From: Streptomyces griseomycini
Lineage (GTDB): Bacteria > Actinomycetota > Actinomycetes > Streptomycetales > Streptomycetaceae
NCBI RefSeq assembly: GCF_014203535.1
Contig: NZ_JACHJI010000002.1
Location: 253,042 to 317,041 of the forward strand
Direction of reading: 5' to 3'
DNA: 64,000 nt
Below the pieces are notes generated by a model. The model was not told where the DNA came from. It did no database searches and was given only the letters and a program-made list of their open reading frames with translations. Positions 7,532 to 17,040 of this stretch are shown here, piece after piece (the first letter of the stretch is position 1; every line of letters begins with the position of its first letter). Both the position numbers and the translations under genes were made by a program.

Positions 7532-8650
7532 ATGTCGATGATCCGCGACCTGCGTGCCGTGGTCCGCCCCTCCTCCCGTGTCTCGCTGAGCAAGGAGAGC
7601 GGCCCGTACGACACCACCCGCGATCACGCGACGACCACCGCCGTCGTCGACTGCGCCGTCTACCGCGACGGCCGGCGCCTGGTGGCCGAGGAGCCGCTCA
7701 CCCCGCAGGAGGCGATGCGTCTGGTGCGCCGCGACGGGGGCTTCGCGTGGATCGGCCTGCACGAGCCGACCGAGGCCGAATTCGCCGGGATCGCCCGCGA
7801 GTTCGGGCTGCACCCGCTGGCCGTGGAGGACGCCGTCCAGGCCCACCAGCGGCCCAAGCTGGAGCGCTACGACGACTCGCTGTTCACCGTCTTCAAGACC
7901 ATCCACTACGTCGACCACGACCGGATCACCTCCAGCAGCGAGGTCGTGGAGACCGGCGAGGTGATGTGCTTCACCGGCCGGGACTTCTTCATCACCGTCC
8001 GGCACGGCGGGCAGGGCTCCCTGCGAGCCCTCAGGCACCGCCTGCAGGACGACCCCGAGCTGCTGGCCAAGGGCCCCTCGGCGGTGCTGCACGCCATCGC
8101 CGACCACGTCGTGGACGGCTACATCGCGGTCGCCGACGCGGTGCAGGACGACATCGACGAGGTCGAGACGGAGGTGTTCTCGCCGGGCCGCAAGGGCACC
8201 CCGCGCGGTACGGACGCCGGCCGGATCTACCAACTCAAGCGTGAGGTGCTGGAGTTCAAGCGGGCCGTGTCGCCGCTGCTGCGGCCGATGCAGCTGCTGA
8301 GCGAGCGGCCGATGCGGCTGATCGACCCGGAGATCCAGAAGTACTTCCGGGACGTCGCCGACCACGTGGCGCGCGTGCAGGAGCAGGTCATCGGCTTCGA
8401 CGAACTGCTGAACTCCATCCTCCAGGCCAACCTCGCCCAGGCCTCCGTGGCGCAGAACGAGGACATGCGCAAGATCACCTCCTGGGCCGCCATCATCGCC
8501 GTGCCGACGATGGTGTGCGGGGTGTACGGCATGAACTTCGACTACATGCCGGAGACCCACTGGAAGTACGGCTACCCGCTGGTCCTGGGCATCACGGTGG
8601 CCATCTGTCTGGGCATCCACCGCACGCTCAAGCGCAACGGCTGGCTCTGA
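7532..8650 (+). CDS. corA: CorA-family Mg2+/Co2+ transporter
   Basis: 372 aa. ATG at 7532 follows AAGGAG at 7520-7525. It has a large N-terminal cytoplasmic domain (to about residue 290), a long helix, then two C-terminal TM segments. The CorA selectivity motif GMN is at 333-335 within YGMNFDYMPE, matching the canonical YGMNFxxMPE. It would form a pentameric inner-membrane channel for Mg2+ uptake. The ~460-nt leader suggests post-transcriptional control. It lies near a soluble MgtE-N/CBS protein (10182-11465), a second Mg2+-linked gene. Confidence 0.93.
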   Translation: MSMIRDLRAVVRPSSRVSLSKESGPYDTTRDHATTTAVVDCAVYRDGRRLVAEEPLTPQEAMRLVRRDGGFAWIGLHEPTEAEFAGIAREFGLHPLAVEDAVQAHQRPKLERYDDSLFTVFKTIHYVDHDRITSSSEVVETGEVMCFTGRDFFITVRHGGQGSLRALRHRLQDDPELLAKGPSAVLHAIADHVVDGYIAVADAVQDDIDEVETEVFSPGRKGTPRGTDAGRIYQLKREVLEFKRAVSPLLRPMQLLSERPMRLIDPEIQKYFRDVADHVARVQEQVIGFDELLNSILQANLAQASVAQNEDMRKITSWAAIIAVPTMVCGVYGMNFDYMPETHWKYGYPLVLGITVAICLGIHRTLKRNGWL

Positions 8651-8682
8651 GCACCCCGGAGGGACCCGGATAGGCTGGGCCC

Positions 8683-9195
8683 ATGACAAGCCAGCTGCTC
8701 GAGCGGGCCCTCGTCGAGGAGGCCACGAAGAAGTCCGGCCTCATCTGGGTCGAGGGACCCGGCGCCGCGGCCCGTGCACTGTGGCACGTGTGGCACGAGG
8801 GCGGCGCGTGCGTGGTCGGCGACGGGCCCGGGGAGCAGCCGCTGCCGGGGCTGGCCGACGGGGTGCGGGCCCAGGTGACGGTCCGCAGCAAGGACAAGGG
8901 CGGCCGACTGGTCTCCTGGACCGCGCGGGTCGTGGAGCTGCCGTCCGGCTCGGAGGAGTGGGCGGCCGCCGTCGCCGAGCTCAAGGGCAAGCGCCTCAAC
9001 GCGCCCGACGGCGAGGCGATGACGGAGCGCTGGTCGCGCGAGTGCCGGGTGCTGCGCCTGGAGCCGACCGGGGAGACGGCACCGCTGCCCGACGGCTCGC
9101 TGGCCGAGCCGCCGCTGCCGACGCCGGTGACGACCCGGAGGCCCGTCCCGGCGGGCCTGCCCCGGCTGCTGAGGAGGAAGCGCCGGCGGGGCTAG
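8683..9195 (+). CDS. Conserved hypothetical protein
   Basis: 170 aa, 32 bp downstream of corA and probably cotranscribed with it. The N-terminal half (SGLIWVEG, ALWHVWHEGGACVV) resembles a small beta-barrel such as the split barrel of flavin/PNPOx-like proteins, but no flavin-binding motif is clear. The C-terminus is Pro-rich and ends in a basic stretch (RRKRRRG). No signal or TM segment is visible. The function is unknown. Confidence 0.7.
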   Translation: MTSQLLERALVEEATKKSGLIWVEGPGAAARALWHVWHEGGACVVGDGPGEQPLPGLADGVRAQVTVRSKDKGGRLVSWTARVVELPSGSEEWAAAVAELKGKRLNAPDGEAMTERWSRECRVLRLEPTGETAPLPDGSLAEPPLPTPVTTRRPVPAGLPRLLRRKRRRG

Positions 9196-9203
9196 CCGCT
9201 CCG

Positions 9204-9956
9204 TCACGAGGTGGGCAGCTGCTTGCCGTAGTCCAGCGTCTCGCCCTTGGCCGGCTTCTCCAGGGGGAAGTCGGTGCCCCAGGCCGAGAACGTGAGGGTG
9301 CCCGCCTCGCCGGCCCGCGCCAGGCGCAGCGGATACGGCTCGCCCTCGAGCGAGACGTCCAGGGTTCCGCCGGAGCCCTTGTCGCCGGTGATGCGGATGG
9401 TGCGGACGCCCGCCTGCTCGTGGTGGCCGTCCGTGGCCAGCTCGCCGTGCAGGGTCAGCAGACCGCCGAGGAGGACGTCCTTGTCCGTGAAGCCGCTGAA
9501 CTTCTTGTACGAGGGGTCGCCCTGCGGCACCTTCACGTACTTCTCGGCGAGCTTGCCGGCCGCCGCCGCGTCCGCCTCGCCACCGCCCTCGCCGTCCCCG
9601 TGGCCCCAGAACTCCGCACCGGCCTTCAGGAAGAGCTCGTCGCCGACCCGCAGCAGGCGGAACGTCTCCCCCTTGGTGGTGACCGATCCGATGCCGCCCT
9701 CGGACTTCAGCCGCATGTCGAGCGTGTAGCTGCGCCCGCTGGTGACCACGGTCCCGTGCAGCCGGACCGCGTCGACCGACTGCGCGGCCTTCTGGGTCCG
9801 GCTCTGGATCTCGTCGGCGGAGAGCCTGCCGACGCCGTTGGTGCCCTCGTTCGGATCCTCGGAGCATCCCGTGAGCGCCGTCCCCGTCACGAGCAGCGCG
9901 CACACGGCGCCCGCCAGCGCGGCCCTGCGGGAACGGTCCTGGGAGATCGGAGTCAC
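9204..9956 (-). CDS. Secreted lipoprotein, LppX/LprG-like
   Basis: 250 aa with a lipoprotein signal: basic start, hydrophobic core and lipobox LTGC with Cys31. The mature part predicts mostly beta strands (VRLHGTVVTSGRSYTLDMRLKS and similar), in the pattern of actinobacterial LppX/LprAFG lipoproteins that carry lipids in a hydrophobic cavity. Such a role is plausible but rests on fold resemblance only. It is convergent with the preceding gene, 8 bp apart. Confidence 0.75.
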   Translation of the reverse strand: MTPISQDRSRRAALAGAVCALLVTGTALTGCSEDPNEGTNGVGRLSADEIQSRTQKAAQSVDAVRLHGTVVTSGRSYTLDMRLKSEGGIGSVTTKGETFRLLRVGDELFLKAGAEFWGHGDGEGGGEADAAAAGKLAEKYVKVPQGDPSYKKFSGFTDKDVLLGGLLTLHGELATDGHHEQAGVRTIRITGDKGSGGTLDVSLEGEPYPLRLARAGEAGTLTFSAWGTDFPLEKPAKGETLDYGKQLPTS

Positions 9957-10181
9957 AGGTGGGGCTGCCTCTCTGACGGGGGAGACGGGGACCTGAACGG
10001 CGTATCGCAGGGTACCGGGGTCGGGTGACCCCGACGGAGCCAGTCCGTCCGGACCGGCCGCGAGCGCACGGCCGATCGGGACGGGCTAGCCTGAAGCCCA
10101 CCCGAGCGGGCAATTCGGAAAACAAACGCAGCAGGCAGTACCCCCGCAACGAAACACCCCGCACGCAAAGGAGCCTCGGCC

Positions 10182-11465
10182 ATGGCAGCGGGCGCCCCCC
10201 GGTTCTTCGTCTCGCACCTCTCCGGTGTCGCCGTCTTCGATCCGGCCGGCGACCAGGTGGGGCGCGTGCGCGACCTGGTCGTCATCCTGCGGGTCGGCCG
10301 GCGTCCGCCGAGACTGCTCGGGCTGGTGGTCGAACTTCCCACCCGCCGCCGCATCTTCCTGCCCATGAACCGGGTGACGGCCGTGCAGTCCGGGCAGGTC
10401 ATCACCACCGGCGTGCTCAACGTCCGGCGCTTCGAGCAGCGGCCCACCGAACGACTGGTCTTCGGCGAGCTCCTCGACCGGCGGGTGACGCTCGTGGAGG
10501 GCGGCGAGGAGGTCACCGTCCTGGACCTGTCGGTGCATCAGCTGCCGACCCGCCGCGAGTGGGAGATCGACCGCGTCTTCGTGCGCAAGGGGAGGAAGGG
10601 CGGCGCCTTCCGGCGCGCCAAGGGCGAGACGCTGACCGTCGAGTGGTCCGCGGTCACCGGTTTCTCCCTGGAGGAGCAGGGGCAGGGCGCCGAGAACCTG
10701 CTCGCCACCTTCGAACAGCTGCGCCCCGCCGACCTGGCCAACGTCCTGCACCACCTCTCCCCCAAGCGGCGGGCCGAGGTCGCCGCCGCCCTCGACGACG
10801 ACCGGCTGGCCGACGTGCTGGAGGAGCTGCCGGAGGACGACCAGATCGAGATCCTCGGCAAGCTGAAGGAGGAGCGCGCCGCCGACGTCCTGGAGGCCAT
10901 GGACCCCGACGACGCGGCCGACCTGCTCGGCGAACTGCCCGAGGCGGACAAGGAGCGACTGCTGAGCCTGATGCAGCCCGGCGACGCGGCCGACATGCGG
11001 CGCCTGATGTCGTACGAGGAGCACACGGCGGGCGGTCTGATGACGACCGAGCCGATCGTGCTGCGGCCCGACGCGACCGTCGCGGACGCGCTCGCCCGGA
11101 TCCGCAACCCCGACCTCTCCCCGGCGCACGCCGCGCAGGTCTACGTCTGCCGCCCGCCCGAGGAGACCCCCACCGGCAAGTACCTGGGCACGGTCCACTT
11201 CCAGCGCCTGCTGCGCGACCCCCCGTACACCCTGGTCGGCTCCATCCTGGACGACGACCTGCAGCCCCTGGAACCGGACGCGGCGCTGCCCGTGGTCGCC
11301 GGGTTCTTCGCCACGTACGACATGGTGGCGGCGCCCGTGGTCGACGAGACGGGCTCGCTGCTGGGCGCGGTGACGGTGGACGACGTGCTGGACCACATGC
11401 TGCCCGAGGACTGGCGGGAGACCGAGTTCCACCTCGACGAGGGGGCGGTGTCCGATGGCTCCTGA
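10182..11465 (+). CDS. Soluble PRC-barrel / MgtE-N / CBS protein
   Basis: 427 aa with no TM segment. Domains in order: a PRC-barrel-like N-terminus (GVAVFDPAGDQVGRVRDLVV, 15-95), a second small beta region, an MgtE intracellular N domain built of helical repeats (LADVLEELPEDDQIEILGKL, about 175-285), then a CBS pair (about 290-415). It is the Mg2+-sensing part of MgtE without the channel, so it probably senses Mg2+ or nucleotides and acts on a partner. It overlaps the DUF1003 membrane gene by 11 bp, making that protein the likeliest partner. M. tuberculosis has a similar gene near mrp. Confidence 0.85.
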   Translation: MAAGAPRFFVSHLSGVAVFDPAGDQVGRVRDLVVILRVGRRPPRLLGLVVELPTRRRIFLPMNRVTAVQSGQVITTGVLNVRRFEQRPTERLVFGELLDRRVTLVEGGEEVTVLDLSVHQLPTRREWEIDRVFVRKGRKGGAFRRAKGETLTVEWSAVTGFSLEEQGQGAENLLATFEQLRPADLANVLHHLSPKRRAEVAAALDDDRLADVLEELPEDDQIEILGKLKEERAADVLEAMDPDDAADLLGELPEADKERLLSLMQPGDAADMRRLMSYEEHTAGGLMTTEPIVLRPDATVADALARIRNPDLSPAHAAQVYVCRPPEETPTGKYLGTVHFQRLLRDPPYTLVGSILDDDLQPLEPDAALPVVAGFFATYDMVAAPVVDETGSLLGAVTVDDVLDHMLPEDWRETEFHLDEGAVSDGS

Positions 11466-12066
11466 GCGAGAGGGACCGCGCGAGCGGCTGCCGGCGGGCG
11501 CCACGGCCTCCGGCGGCCGGCCGCGTGCGCCCCGGCTGGACCAGCCGCGCCCGCCCCGGCGCCGGTTCCTGCCCGAGTGGGACCCGGACGCCTTCGGGCG
11601 GCTGTCGGAGCGGATCGCGCGCTTCATCGGCACCGGGCGGTTCCTCGTCTGGATGACGGTCGTCATCATCGTGTGGGTGCTGTGGAACGTGTCCGCGCCG
11701 CGCGAGCTGAGGTTCGACGAGTACCCGTTCATCTTCCTGACGCTGGCGCTGTCCCTCCAGGCCTCCTACGCGGCCCCGCTGATCCTGCTCGCGCAGAACC
11801 GGCAGGACGACCGCGACCGGGTCAACCTGGAGCAGGACCGCAAGCAGAACGAGCGGTCGATCGCGGACACCGAGTACCTGACCCGGGAGATCGCCGCCCT
11901 GCGGATCGGGCTCGGGGAGGTGGCGACGCGGGACTGGATCCGCTCGGAGCTGCAGGACCTGATGAAGGAGCTGGAGGAGCGGCAGAACGGGCACCGGGAC
12001 CACCACGGGGCGTTCCCGGTGATGCGGACACAACACCCGCCGGGACGTGACGCAGACGACCACTGA
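11455..12066 (+). CDS. DUF1003 membrane protein
   Basis: 203 aa. A Pro/Arg-rich N-terminus of about 50 residues is followed by a DUF1003 domain: two TM segments (FLVWMTVVIIVWVLWN and FIFLTLALSLQASYAAPLIL) and the family motif LLAQNRQDDRDR, then a coiled-coil C-terminus. ATG at 11455 lies inside the end of the MgtE-N gene, so translation is coupled. DUF1003 function is unknown; pairing with an MgtE-like sensor suggests cation or envelope homeostasis. Confidence 0.85.
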   Translation: MAPEREGPRERLPAGATASGGRPRAPRLDQPRPPRRRFLPEWDPDAFGRLSERIARFIGTGRFLVWMTVVIIVWVLWNVSAPRELRFDEYPFIFLTLALSLQASYAAPLILLAQNRQDDRDRVNLEQDRKQNERSIADTEYLTREIAALRIGLGEVATRDWIRSELQDLMKELEERQNGHRDHHGAFPVMRTQHPPGRDADDH

Positions 12067-12109
12067 GGAACTTACCGGCGGGTGTACCCGGAGCCGTACC
12101 ATCGTCTCT

Positions 12110-13243
12110 ATGGCTACGGAAGACGCGGTGCGCGAGGCACTGGCGACGGTGAACGACCCCGAGATCAACCGGCCCATCACCGAGCTCGGGATGGTCAAAT
12201 CGGTGGAGATCGGCGCGGACGGGGCGGTCGCGGTCACCGTGTACCTGACGGTCTCCGGCTGCCCCATGCGGGACACCATCACGCAGCGCGTGACGGACGC
12301 GGTCTCCCGGGTCGAGGGCGTCACCCGTGTCGACGTCACGCTGGACGTCATGAGCGACGAGCAGCGCAAGGAGCTGGCCAGCGCCCTGCGCGGCGGCCAG
12401 ACCGAGCGCGAGGTGCCGTTCGCCAAGCCGGGCAGCCTGACCCGGGTGTACGCGGTCGCCTCCGGCAAGGGCGGCGTCGGCAAGTCGTCGGTGACGGTGA
12501 ACCTGGCGGCGGCGATGGCGGCCGACGGTCTGAAGGTCGGTGTCGTGGACGCCGACATCTACGGCCACTCGGTGCCGCGCATGCTGGGCGCCGACGGCCG
12601 CCCCACCCAGGTCGAGAACATGATCATGCCGCCGTCGGCGAACGGCGTGAAGGTCATCTCCATCGGCATGTTCACCCCGGGCAACGCGCCGGTGGTGTGG
12701 CGCGGCCCGATGCTGCACCGCGCGCTCCAGCAGTTCCTGGCGGACGTGTACTGGGGCGACCTGGACGTGCTGCTGCTGGACCTGCCGCCCGGCACCGGCG
12801 ACATCGCGATCTCCGTCGCCCAGCTGGTCCCCAACGCCGAGATCCTGGTGGTCACCACGCCCCAGCAGGCGGCGGCCGAGGTGGCCGAGCGGGCGGGCTC
12901 CATCGCCGTGCAGACCCACCAGAAGATCGTCGGCGTGGTCGAGAACATGTCCGGCCTGCCCTGCCCGCACTGCGGCGAGATGGTCGACGTCTTCGGCACG
13001 GGCGGCGGCCAGCTGGTCGCCGACGGCCTGACCCGGACCACGGGCGCCACCGTCCCGGTCCTGGGCAGCATCCCGATCGACGTCCGCCTGCGCGAGGGCG
13101 GCGACGAGGGCAAGCCGGTCGTCCTGACCGATCCGGACTCCCCGGCCGGCTCGGCGCTCCGCTCGATCGCCGGGAAGCTGGGCGGCCGGCAGCGGGGCCT
13201 CGCGGGGCTGTCCCTGGGGATCACCCCGAAGAACAAGTTCTAG
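12110..13243 (+). CDS. mrp: Mrp/ApbC-type Fe-S cluster carrier ATPase
   Basis: 377 aa. An N-terminal MIP18/DUF59 domain (1-90, with the GCPMRD motif) is followed by a P-loop ATPase with deviant Walker A SGKGGVGKSS near residue 120 and a C285/C288 pair (LPCPHC) that would hold a bridging 4Fe-4S cluster in the dimer. It delivers Fe-S clusters to apo-proteins. ATG at 12110 has no ribosome-binding site, but TACCAT ends 7 nt upstream, which fits a leaderless transcript. In-frame upstream starts lie inside the DUF1003 gene. mrp also lies near sigE-htrA-tatB in mycobacteria. Confidence 0.92.
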   Translation: MATEDAVREALATVNDPEINRPITELGMVKSVEIGADGAVAVTVYLTVSGCPMRDTITQRVTDAVSRVEGVTRVDVTLDVMSDEQRKELASALRGGQTEREVPFAKPGSLTRVYAVASGKGGVGKSSVTVNLAAAMAADGLKVGVVDADIYGHSVPRMLGADGRPTQVENMIMPPSANGVKVISIGMFTPGNAPVVWRGPMLHRALQQFLADVYWGDLDVLLLDLPPGTGDIAISVAQLVPNAEILVVTTPQQAAAEVAERAGSIAVQTHQKIVGVVENMSGLPCPHCGEMVDVFGTGGGQLVADGLTRTTGATVPVLGSIPIDVRLREGGDEGKPVVLTDPDSPAGSALRSIAGKLGGRQRGLAGLSLGITPKNKF

Positions 13244-13273
13244 GCGGTCCGCGCGGTCCACGGGGCCGCCACG

Positions 13274-13317
13274 ACGACGGAGGGCGCCACCCCCGCGGGG
13301 GTGGCGCCCTCCGTCGT
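13274..13317. terminator. Strong bidirectional terminator after mrp
   Basis: A perfect 44-bp palindrome with 22-bp arms lies between convergent mrp and the gene at 13342-14016. Confidence 0.9.
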
Positions 13318-13341
13318 ACCGCCGTGCCCGGACGGCCGTGC

Positions 13342-14016
13342 TCAGGCCGCGTACGCGCCGATGTCCCGGACCACGGCGAAGCCGAGGCCGTACGCGCTCA
13401 TGCCCCTGCCGTACGCGCCCACGTGCACGCCCGCCTGCGTGGTCCCGGCGAGCACCCAGCCGAACTCCGACTCCCGGTAGTGGAACGGCGTCGGCACCCC
13501 GTCCACGGGCAGCGACAGCGTCGACCAGTCGGATCCGTCGAGGTCGTCCGCGAGGACCCACGCGGTCTCCGTCTGCTGCTCCAGCCAGTCGTCGCGCAGG
13601 GAGTGGTCCATCTGGCCGGGCCAGGTGAAGGACAGCAGCCCCACACCGGCGAGCCAGGCGGCGGAGGAGACCGAGGTGGCCTCCAGCAGACCGGTGCCGT
13701 CGGGGCTGCGGCGGACCGGGTTGGCGGCCACGGTCACGACGACCGCGAACCTCTCCTTGGCGTCCTGGTCGGCCCCGGCCAGGTACTCGCTGCGCACCGA
13801 GGGCTCGTCACCGTGCCCGATCGACCCGTGCTCGACGGCCCCGTCGGCCGCCGTACCGACCTGCATCAGCCAGCGGGGTCCCGTGAAGGCCTCGTCGAGG
13901 CCGTACCAGGGGAAGGGCGCACGCAGGTAGCCGTCGACCGCGCGCCGGACGGAGGGGACCTGTGGTCCGTCCTCCGCGGCCGGCGCCTGCGCGACTGCCC
14001 GACTCGTCGTCTCCAT
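13342..14016 (-). CDS. Conserved hypothetical protein
   Basis: 224 aa from ATG at 14016, with GGAGG about 11 nt upstream; longer frames begin in non-conserved sequence. It has alternating alpha/beta character with many Trp and Gly residues (FPWYGLDEAFTGPRWLM, SAAWLAGVGLLSFTWPGQ) and no signal peptide or clear TM segment. I do not recognise a domain. It lies downstream of the sigma/anti-sigma/htrA/tatB group on the same strand but after tatB's own terminator. Confidence 0.7.
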   Translation of the reverse strand: METTSRAVAQAPAAEDGPQVPSVRRAVDGYLRAPFPWYGLDEAFTGPRWLMQVGTAADGAVEHGSIGHGDEPSVRSEYLAGADQDAKERFAVVVTVAANPVRRSPDGTGLLEATSVSSAAWLAGVGLLSFTWPGQMDHSLRDDWLEQQTETAWVLADDLDGSDWSTLSLPVDGVPTPFHYRESEFGWVLAGTTQAGVHVGAYGRGMSAYGLGFAVVRDIGAYAA

Positions 14017-14249
14017 GTGCCCGGACGCCTCCTCGCTCTCGTCGGACCGAGTGGCCCGCCCCCCTTCGGGCGTACTCGTCCGGTCCGCACAACAACTCGG
14101 CAGCATAGCCACCTTGTCGGCACGGTCCGGGAAAGTGTCCGGCGCGCGGGGCGCGCAGGCGTCCGGATCGGGCCGCGCACAGCCCGGGTGGAGTATGAAA
14201 CGCGTCACGTGCGCGGGGCGCGCGCTCCCGCGCGCCGGCTCGGACGGCA

Positions 14250-14281
14250 CCCGCGGACACGCGTCGGACGGTGTCCGCGGG
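14250..14281 (-). terminator. Terminator after tatB
   Basis: Perfect 11-bp arms (CCCGCGGACAC/GTGTCCGCGGG) lie 6 bp past the tatB stop. Confidence 0.7.
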
Positions 14282-14287
14282 CTCGGG

Positions 14288-14740
14288 TCAGGTGGCGTCC
14301 GCGTCGAAGGGCGGACGGTCGTCGGCCACCGGGCTCTCGGGCTTCTTCGTCATCTCCACACGGCCGCCGGAGGAGCCAGGGGACGAGGAGGGGGAAGAGG
14401 ACGACGAGGAGTCGGAGTCGCGGCCGTGGACGGCGTCCGCGACCTCGGCCATCTCCTTCTTCAGGTCGAACGTGTTGCGGATCTCCTTGAGCCCCAGGTC
14501 GTCGTTGTCCAGTTGCTTGCGGATGAACGTCTTGGGATTGAGGTCCTCGAACTCGAAGTCCTTGAACTCCGGCCCCAGCTCCTGCCGGATGTCCTGCTTG
14601 GCGCTCTCCGAGAAGTCCCGGATCTTCCGGATCGTGCGCGACACGTCCTGGATGACCTTGGGGAGCTTGTCCGGACCGAAGACGAGCACGGCGAGGACGA
14701 TGAGTGTCACCAACTCGAGTGCGCCTATGTCATTGAACAC
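14288..14740 (-). CDS. tatB: Twin-arginine translocase subunit TatB
   Basis: 150 aa from GTG at 14740, preceded by GAGGAG with 7-nt spacing; upstream starts would place about 26 charged residues before the TM helix and are unlikely. It has the TatB/A architecture: a short N-terminal TM helix (LVTLIVLAVLVFGPDKLP) with the FGPxKLP hinge, then an amphipathic helix and a Ser-rich, charged C-terminus. It recognises folded twin-arginine substrates with TatC. Placement after htrA matches M. tuberculosis. Confidence 0.92.
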   Translation of the reverse strand: MFNDIGALELVTLIVLAVLVFGPDKLPKVIQDVSRTIRKIRDFSESAKQDIRQELGPEFKDFEFEDLNPKTFIRKQLDNDDLGLKEIRNTFDLKKEMAEVADAVHGRDSDSSSSSSPSSSPGSSGGRVEMTKKPESPVADDRPPFDADAT

Positions 14741-14923
14741 CTGAAGCTCCTCGCGATGCCTTCGGCTCTCGGCCCTCGGTGGTGGTCTGCGGTCTTCCGT
14801 GGTCCGGGCCGGGTCCACGGTACCCGGCCCTCCCGTACGTCCGGTACCGTCCCGAGGGTCACCGGTGTGCGGACGCGTGCGGTTTTCTCGGGTTGTTCGC
14901 CTTCTCGTGCCGTGCCGTACGCC

Positions 14924-16924
14924 TCAGTCGCCCTCCGAGGAACCGAGCACCAGGGAGACCTTCCGCTCCTCGCCGTCCCGCTCCAGGGTGAGCTCCAGGC
15001 GGTCGCCGGGGCGGTGGGCGCGGGTCTTGACGATGAGTTCCTCGCCGGAATGGACGCGCTGGCCGTCGACCTCCGTGATGACGTCGCCCGCCTCGATCCC
15101 GGCCTTGTCGCCGGGACCGCCGGTGGTGACCGGGGGCCCGCCGTCACTGCCCTCGGTGCCGACGCGGGCGCCGTCGCCGCTGTAGCCCATGTCGAGGGTG
15201 ATGCCGATCACCGGATGGGTCGCCCGGCCGGTGTTGATCAGCTCCTCGGCGACGCGCTTGCCCTGGTTGATGGGGATGGCGAAGCCGAGTCCTATGGAGC
15301 CGGCCTGACCGCCGTCCGGGTCGGCCCCGCCGTCGGCGGAGCGGATGGCGGAGTTGATGCCGATCACGCGGGCCTCGGAGTCGAGCAGGGGGCCGCCGGA
15401 GTTGCCGGGGTTGATCGGCGCGTCGGTCTGCAGGGCGTCGACGTACGACACGTCGCTGCCGTCGCCCTTCTCGCCGCCCGCGGTGATGGGCCGCTCCTTG
15501 GCGCTGATGATGCCGGAGGTCACGGTGCCGGCCAGGTCGAAGGGGGCGCCGATGGCCACGACGGGGTCGCCGACCTGCACGTTGTCGGAGTTGCCGAGGG
15601 GCAGGGGGGTGAGCCCGCTGACCCCCTTCACCTTCACCACGGCGAGGTCGTAGCCGCTGTCCCGGCCGACGACGGTCGCCTCGGCGGTGTCGCCGCTGTG
15701 GAAGGTCACCGTGATCTCGCCGTCGTCTCCCGCGGGCTCCACGACGTGGTCGTTGGTGAGGATGTGCCCGCGCCCGTCGAGCACGAAGCCGGTGCCGGTG
15801 CCGCCCTCGCCGGAGCCGCTGACGTGCAGGGTGACGACGCCGGCCAGCGCCCGGGCGGCGATGCCGGCGACGCTGCCCGGGTCCCGCTCGGAGGACTCCT
15901 CGCCGGCCTGCGGCAACTCGACGGTGCCGATCCCGCCGTTGCGCTCCAGGTACGCGCCGACGATCCCGCCGGTGACCCCGCACACGAGCGCGAGCACCAG
16001 CGCGGCACCGAGGAGCGCCCTCCTGCCCCGCCTGCGCCGCTGCTTCTCGTGGGCCACCGGGGGCCCGGCCTGCTGCAGCGGCGCGGCGGCCGCGGCCGCC
16101 CAGGGGTCGTAGCGGCGCCACGGGTCGGGGGCCGGGCCGTCCGCGTAGGCGGAGGACGCCGGGGGCGCGTGGGGCGCCTGGGGCTCCGGGTGCGCCTGGG
16201 CGGAGACGAGCGGCGCCACGGGGGCCGGCGCGGGCGGTGCGCCGTGCGGCGCACCGCCCTGGGCGGGCGGCGGTGCCGTGATCGCCATGCCGTGCGCGGG
16301 AGTGGTCGCCGGGTGCTGCACCGGCGGTGCGGGCGCCCAGGGGCCCGGTTCGCCGTACGGCGGGGTGCTGTAGGGATCGGGGTCGTGCAGGGGCGTGAGC
16401 TGCTGTTCGCCCCCGGCGGCGGACGCCACCGGGGTGGCGGGAGCGGCCCGGGCGGTGGGACCGGCCGCGGGAGCGGGGGCGCCCGGTGCGACGGGGTCCG
16501 CCGGAACGGCCGGGCCGCCCGGGGCGTCCACCGGGGCGGTGGGACCGGCGGAGTCCTCGGGCTCGCCCGGGACGACGGCGTCGTCCGGGGCCGCCGGGGC
16601 CACGGAACGAGCCGGAGCGACGGGAGCGGCCGGAGCGACGGAAGCAGCCGCGGAGGCGGAAGCGTCCGAGATGGCGGAAGCGTCCGTCACTCGGGACACG
16701 TCCGGCGCGGGGGACACCTCCGGTGCGGGAGACGAGCCCGGCGCGGGAGGGGCGTCGTCGGTGGTCCCGGTGTGCAGAGGTCGGTCCAGCTCGTAGTCAC
16801 CCTCGTGCTCGGCCTCGGCGTCGGTCCGTCCCCGGTCGGGCCGTGCCAGCTCGAAGTCCCCGTCGGGTCCCTCCTGACGCGCGGTCGGCCCTTCCCCCGG
16901 TGGGCCCGGCTTCCCCTCGTTCAT
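14924..16924 (-). CDS. HtrA/DegP-like membrane-anchored serine protease with PDZ domain
   Basis: 666 aa. A long cytoplasmic N-terminus (1-300) rich in Pro/Ala holds a twice-repeated motif GD(F/Y)EL-RP at residues 22-29 and 42-49. One TM helix (303-325) follows. The trypsin-like domain carries the triad His393 (NDHV), Asp426 (YDLAVV) and Ser509 (GNSGGP). A single PDZ domain ends the protein (about 575-660). It would degrade misfolded proteins outside the membrane. A hairpin at 17041-17077 separates it from the anti-sigma gene, so it may be partly uncoupled from sigma transcription. Confidence 0.93.
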   Translation of the reverse strand: MNEGKPGPPGEGPTARQEGPDGDFELARPDRGRTDAEAEHEGDYELDRPLHTGTTDDAPPAPGSSPAPEVSPAPDVSRVTDASAISDASASAAASVAPAAPVAPARSVAPAAPDDAVVPGEPEDSAGPTAPVDAPGGPAVPADPVAPGAPAPAAGPTARAAPATPVASAAGGEQQLTPLHDPDPYSTPPYGEPGPWAPAPPVQHPATTPAHGMAITAPPPAQGGAPHGAPPAPAPVAPLVSAQAHPEPQAPHAPPASSAYADGPAPDPWRRYDPWAAAAAAPLQQAGPPVAHEKQRRRRGRRALLGAALVLALVCGVTGGIVGAYLERNGGIGTVELPQAGEESSERDPGSVAGIAARALAGVVTLHVSGSGEGGTGTGFVLDGRGHILTNDHVVEPAGDDGEITVTFHSGDTAEATVVGRDSGYDLAVVKVKGVSGLTPLPLGNSDNVQVGDPVVAIGAPFDLAGTVTSGIISAKERPITAGGEKGDGSDVSYVDALQTDAPINPGNSGGPLLDSEARVIGINSAIRSADGGADPDGGQAGSIGLGFAIPINQGKRVAEELINTGRATHPVIGITLDMGYSGDGARVGTEGSDGGPPVTTGGPGDKAGIEAGDVITEVDGQRVHSGEELIVKTRAHRPGDRLELTLERDGEERKVSLVLGSSEGD

Positions 16925-17040
16925 GCTCTCCCCACAGCTGGACGCGGCACGGCTCGTCGGCGGTGGCCGCGGATCGTCGGCTCCGTGGCTCCGTCCGCCT
17001 CCGCGCCGGAACCTGGCTCGGCGCCCGGCTGCGTGGGCCT

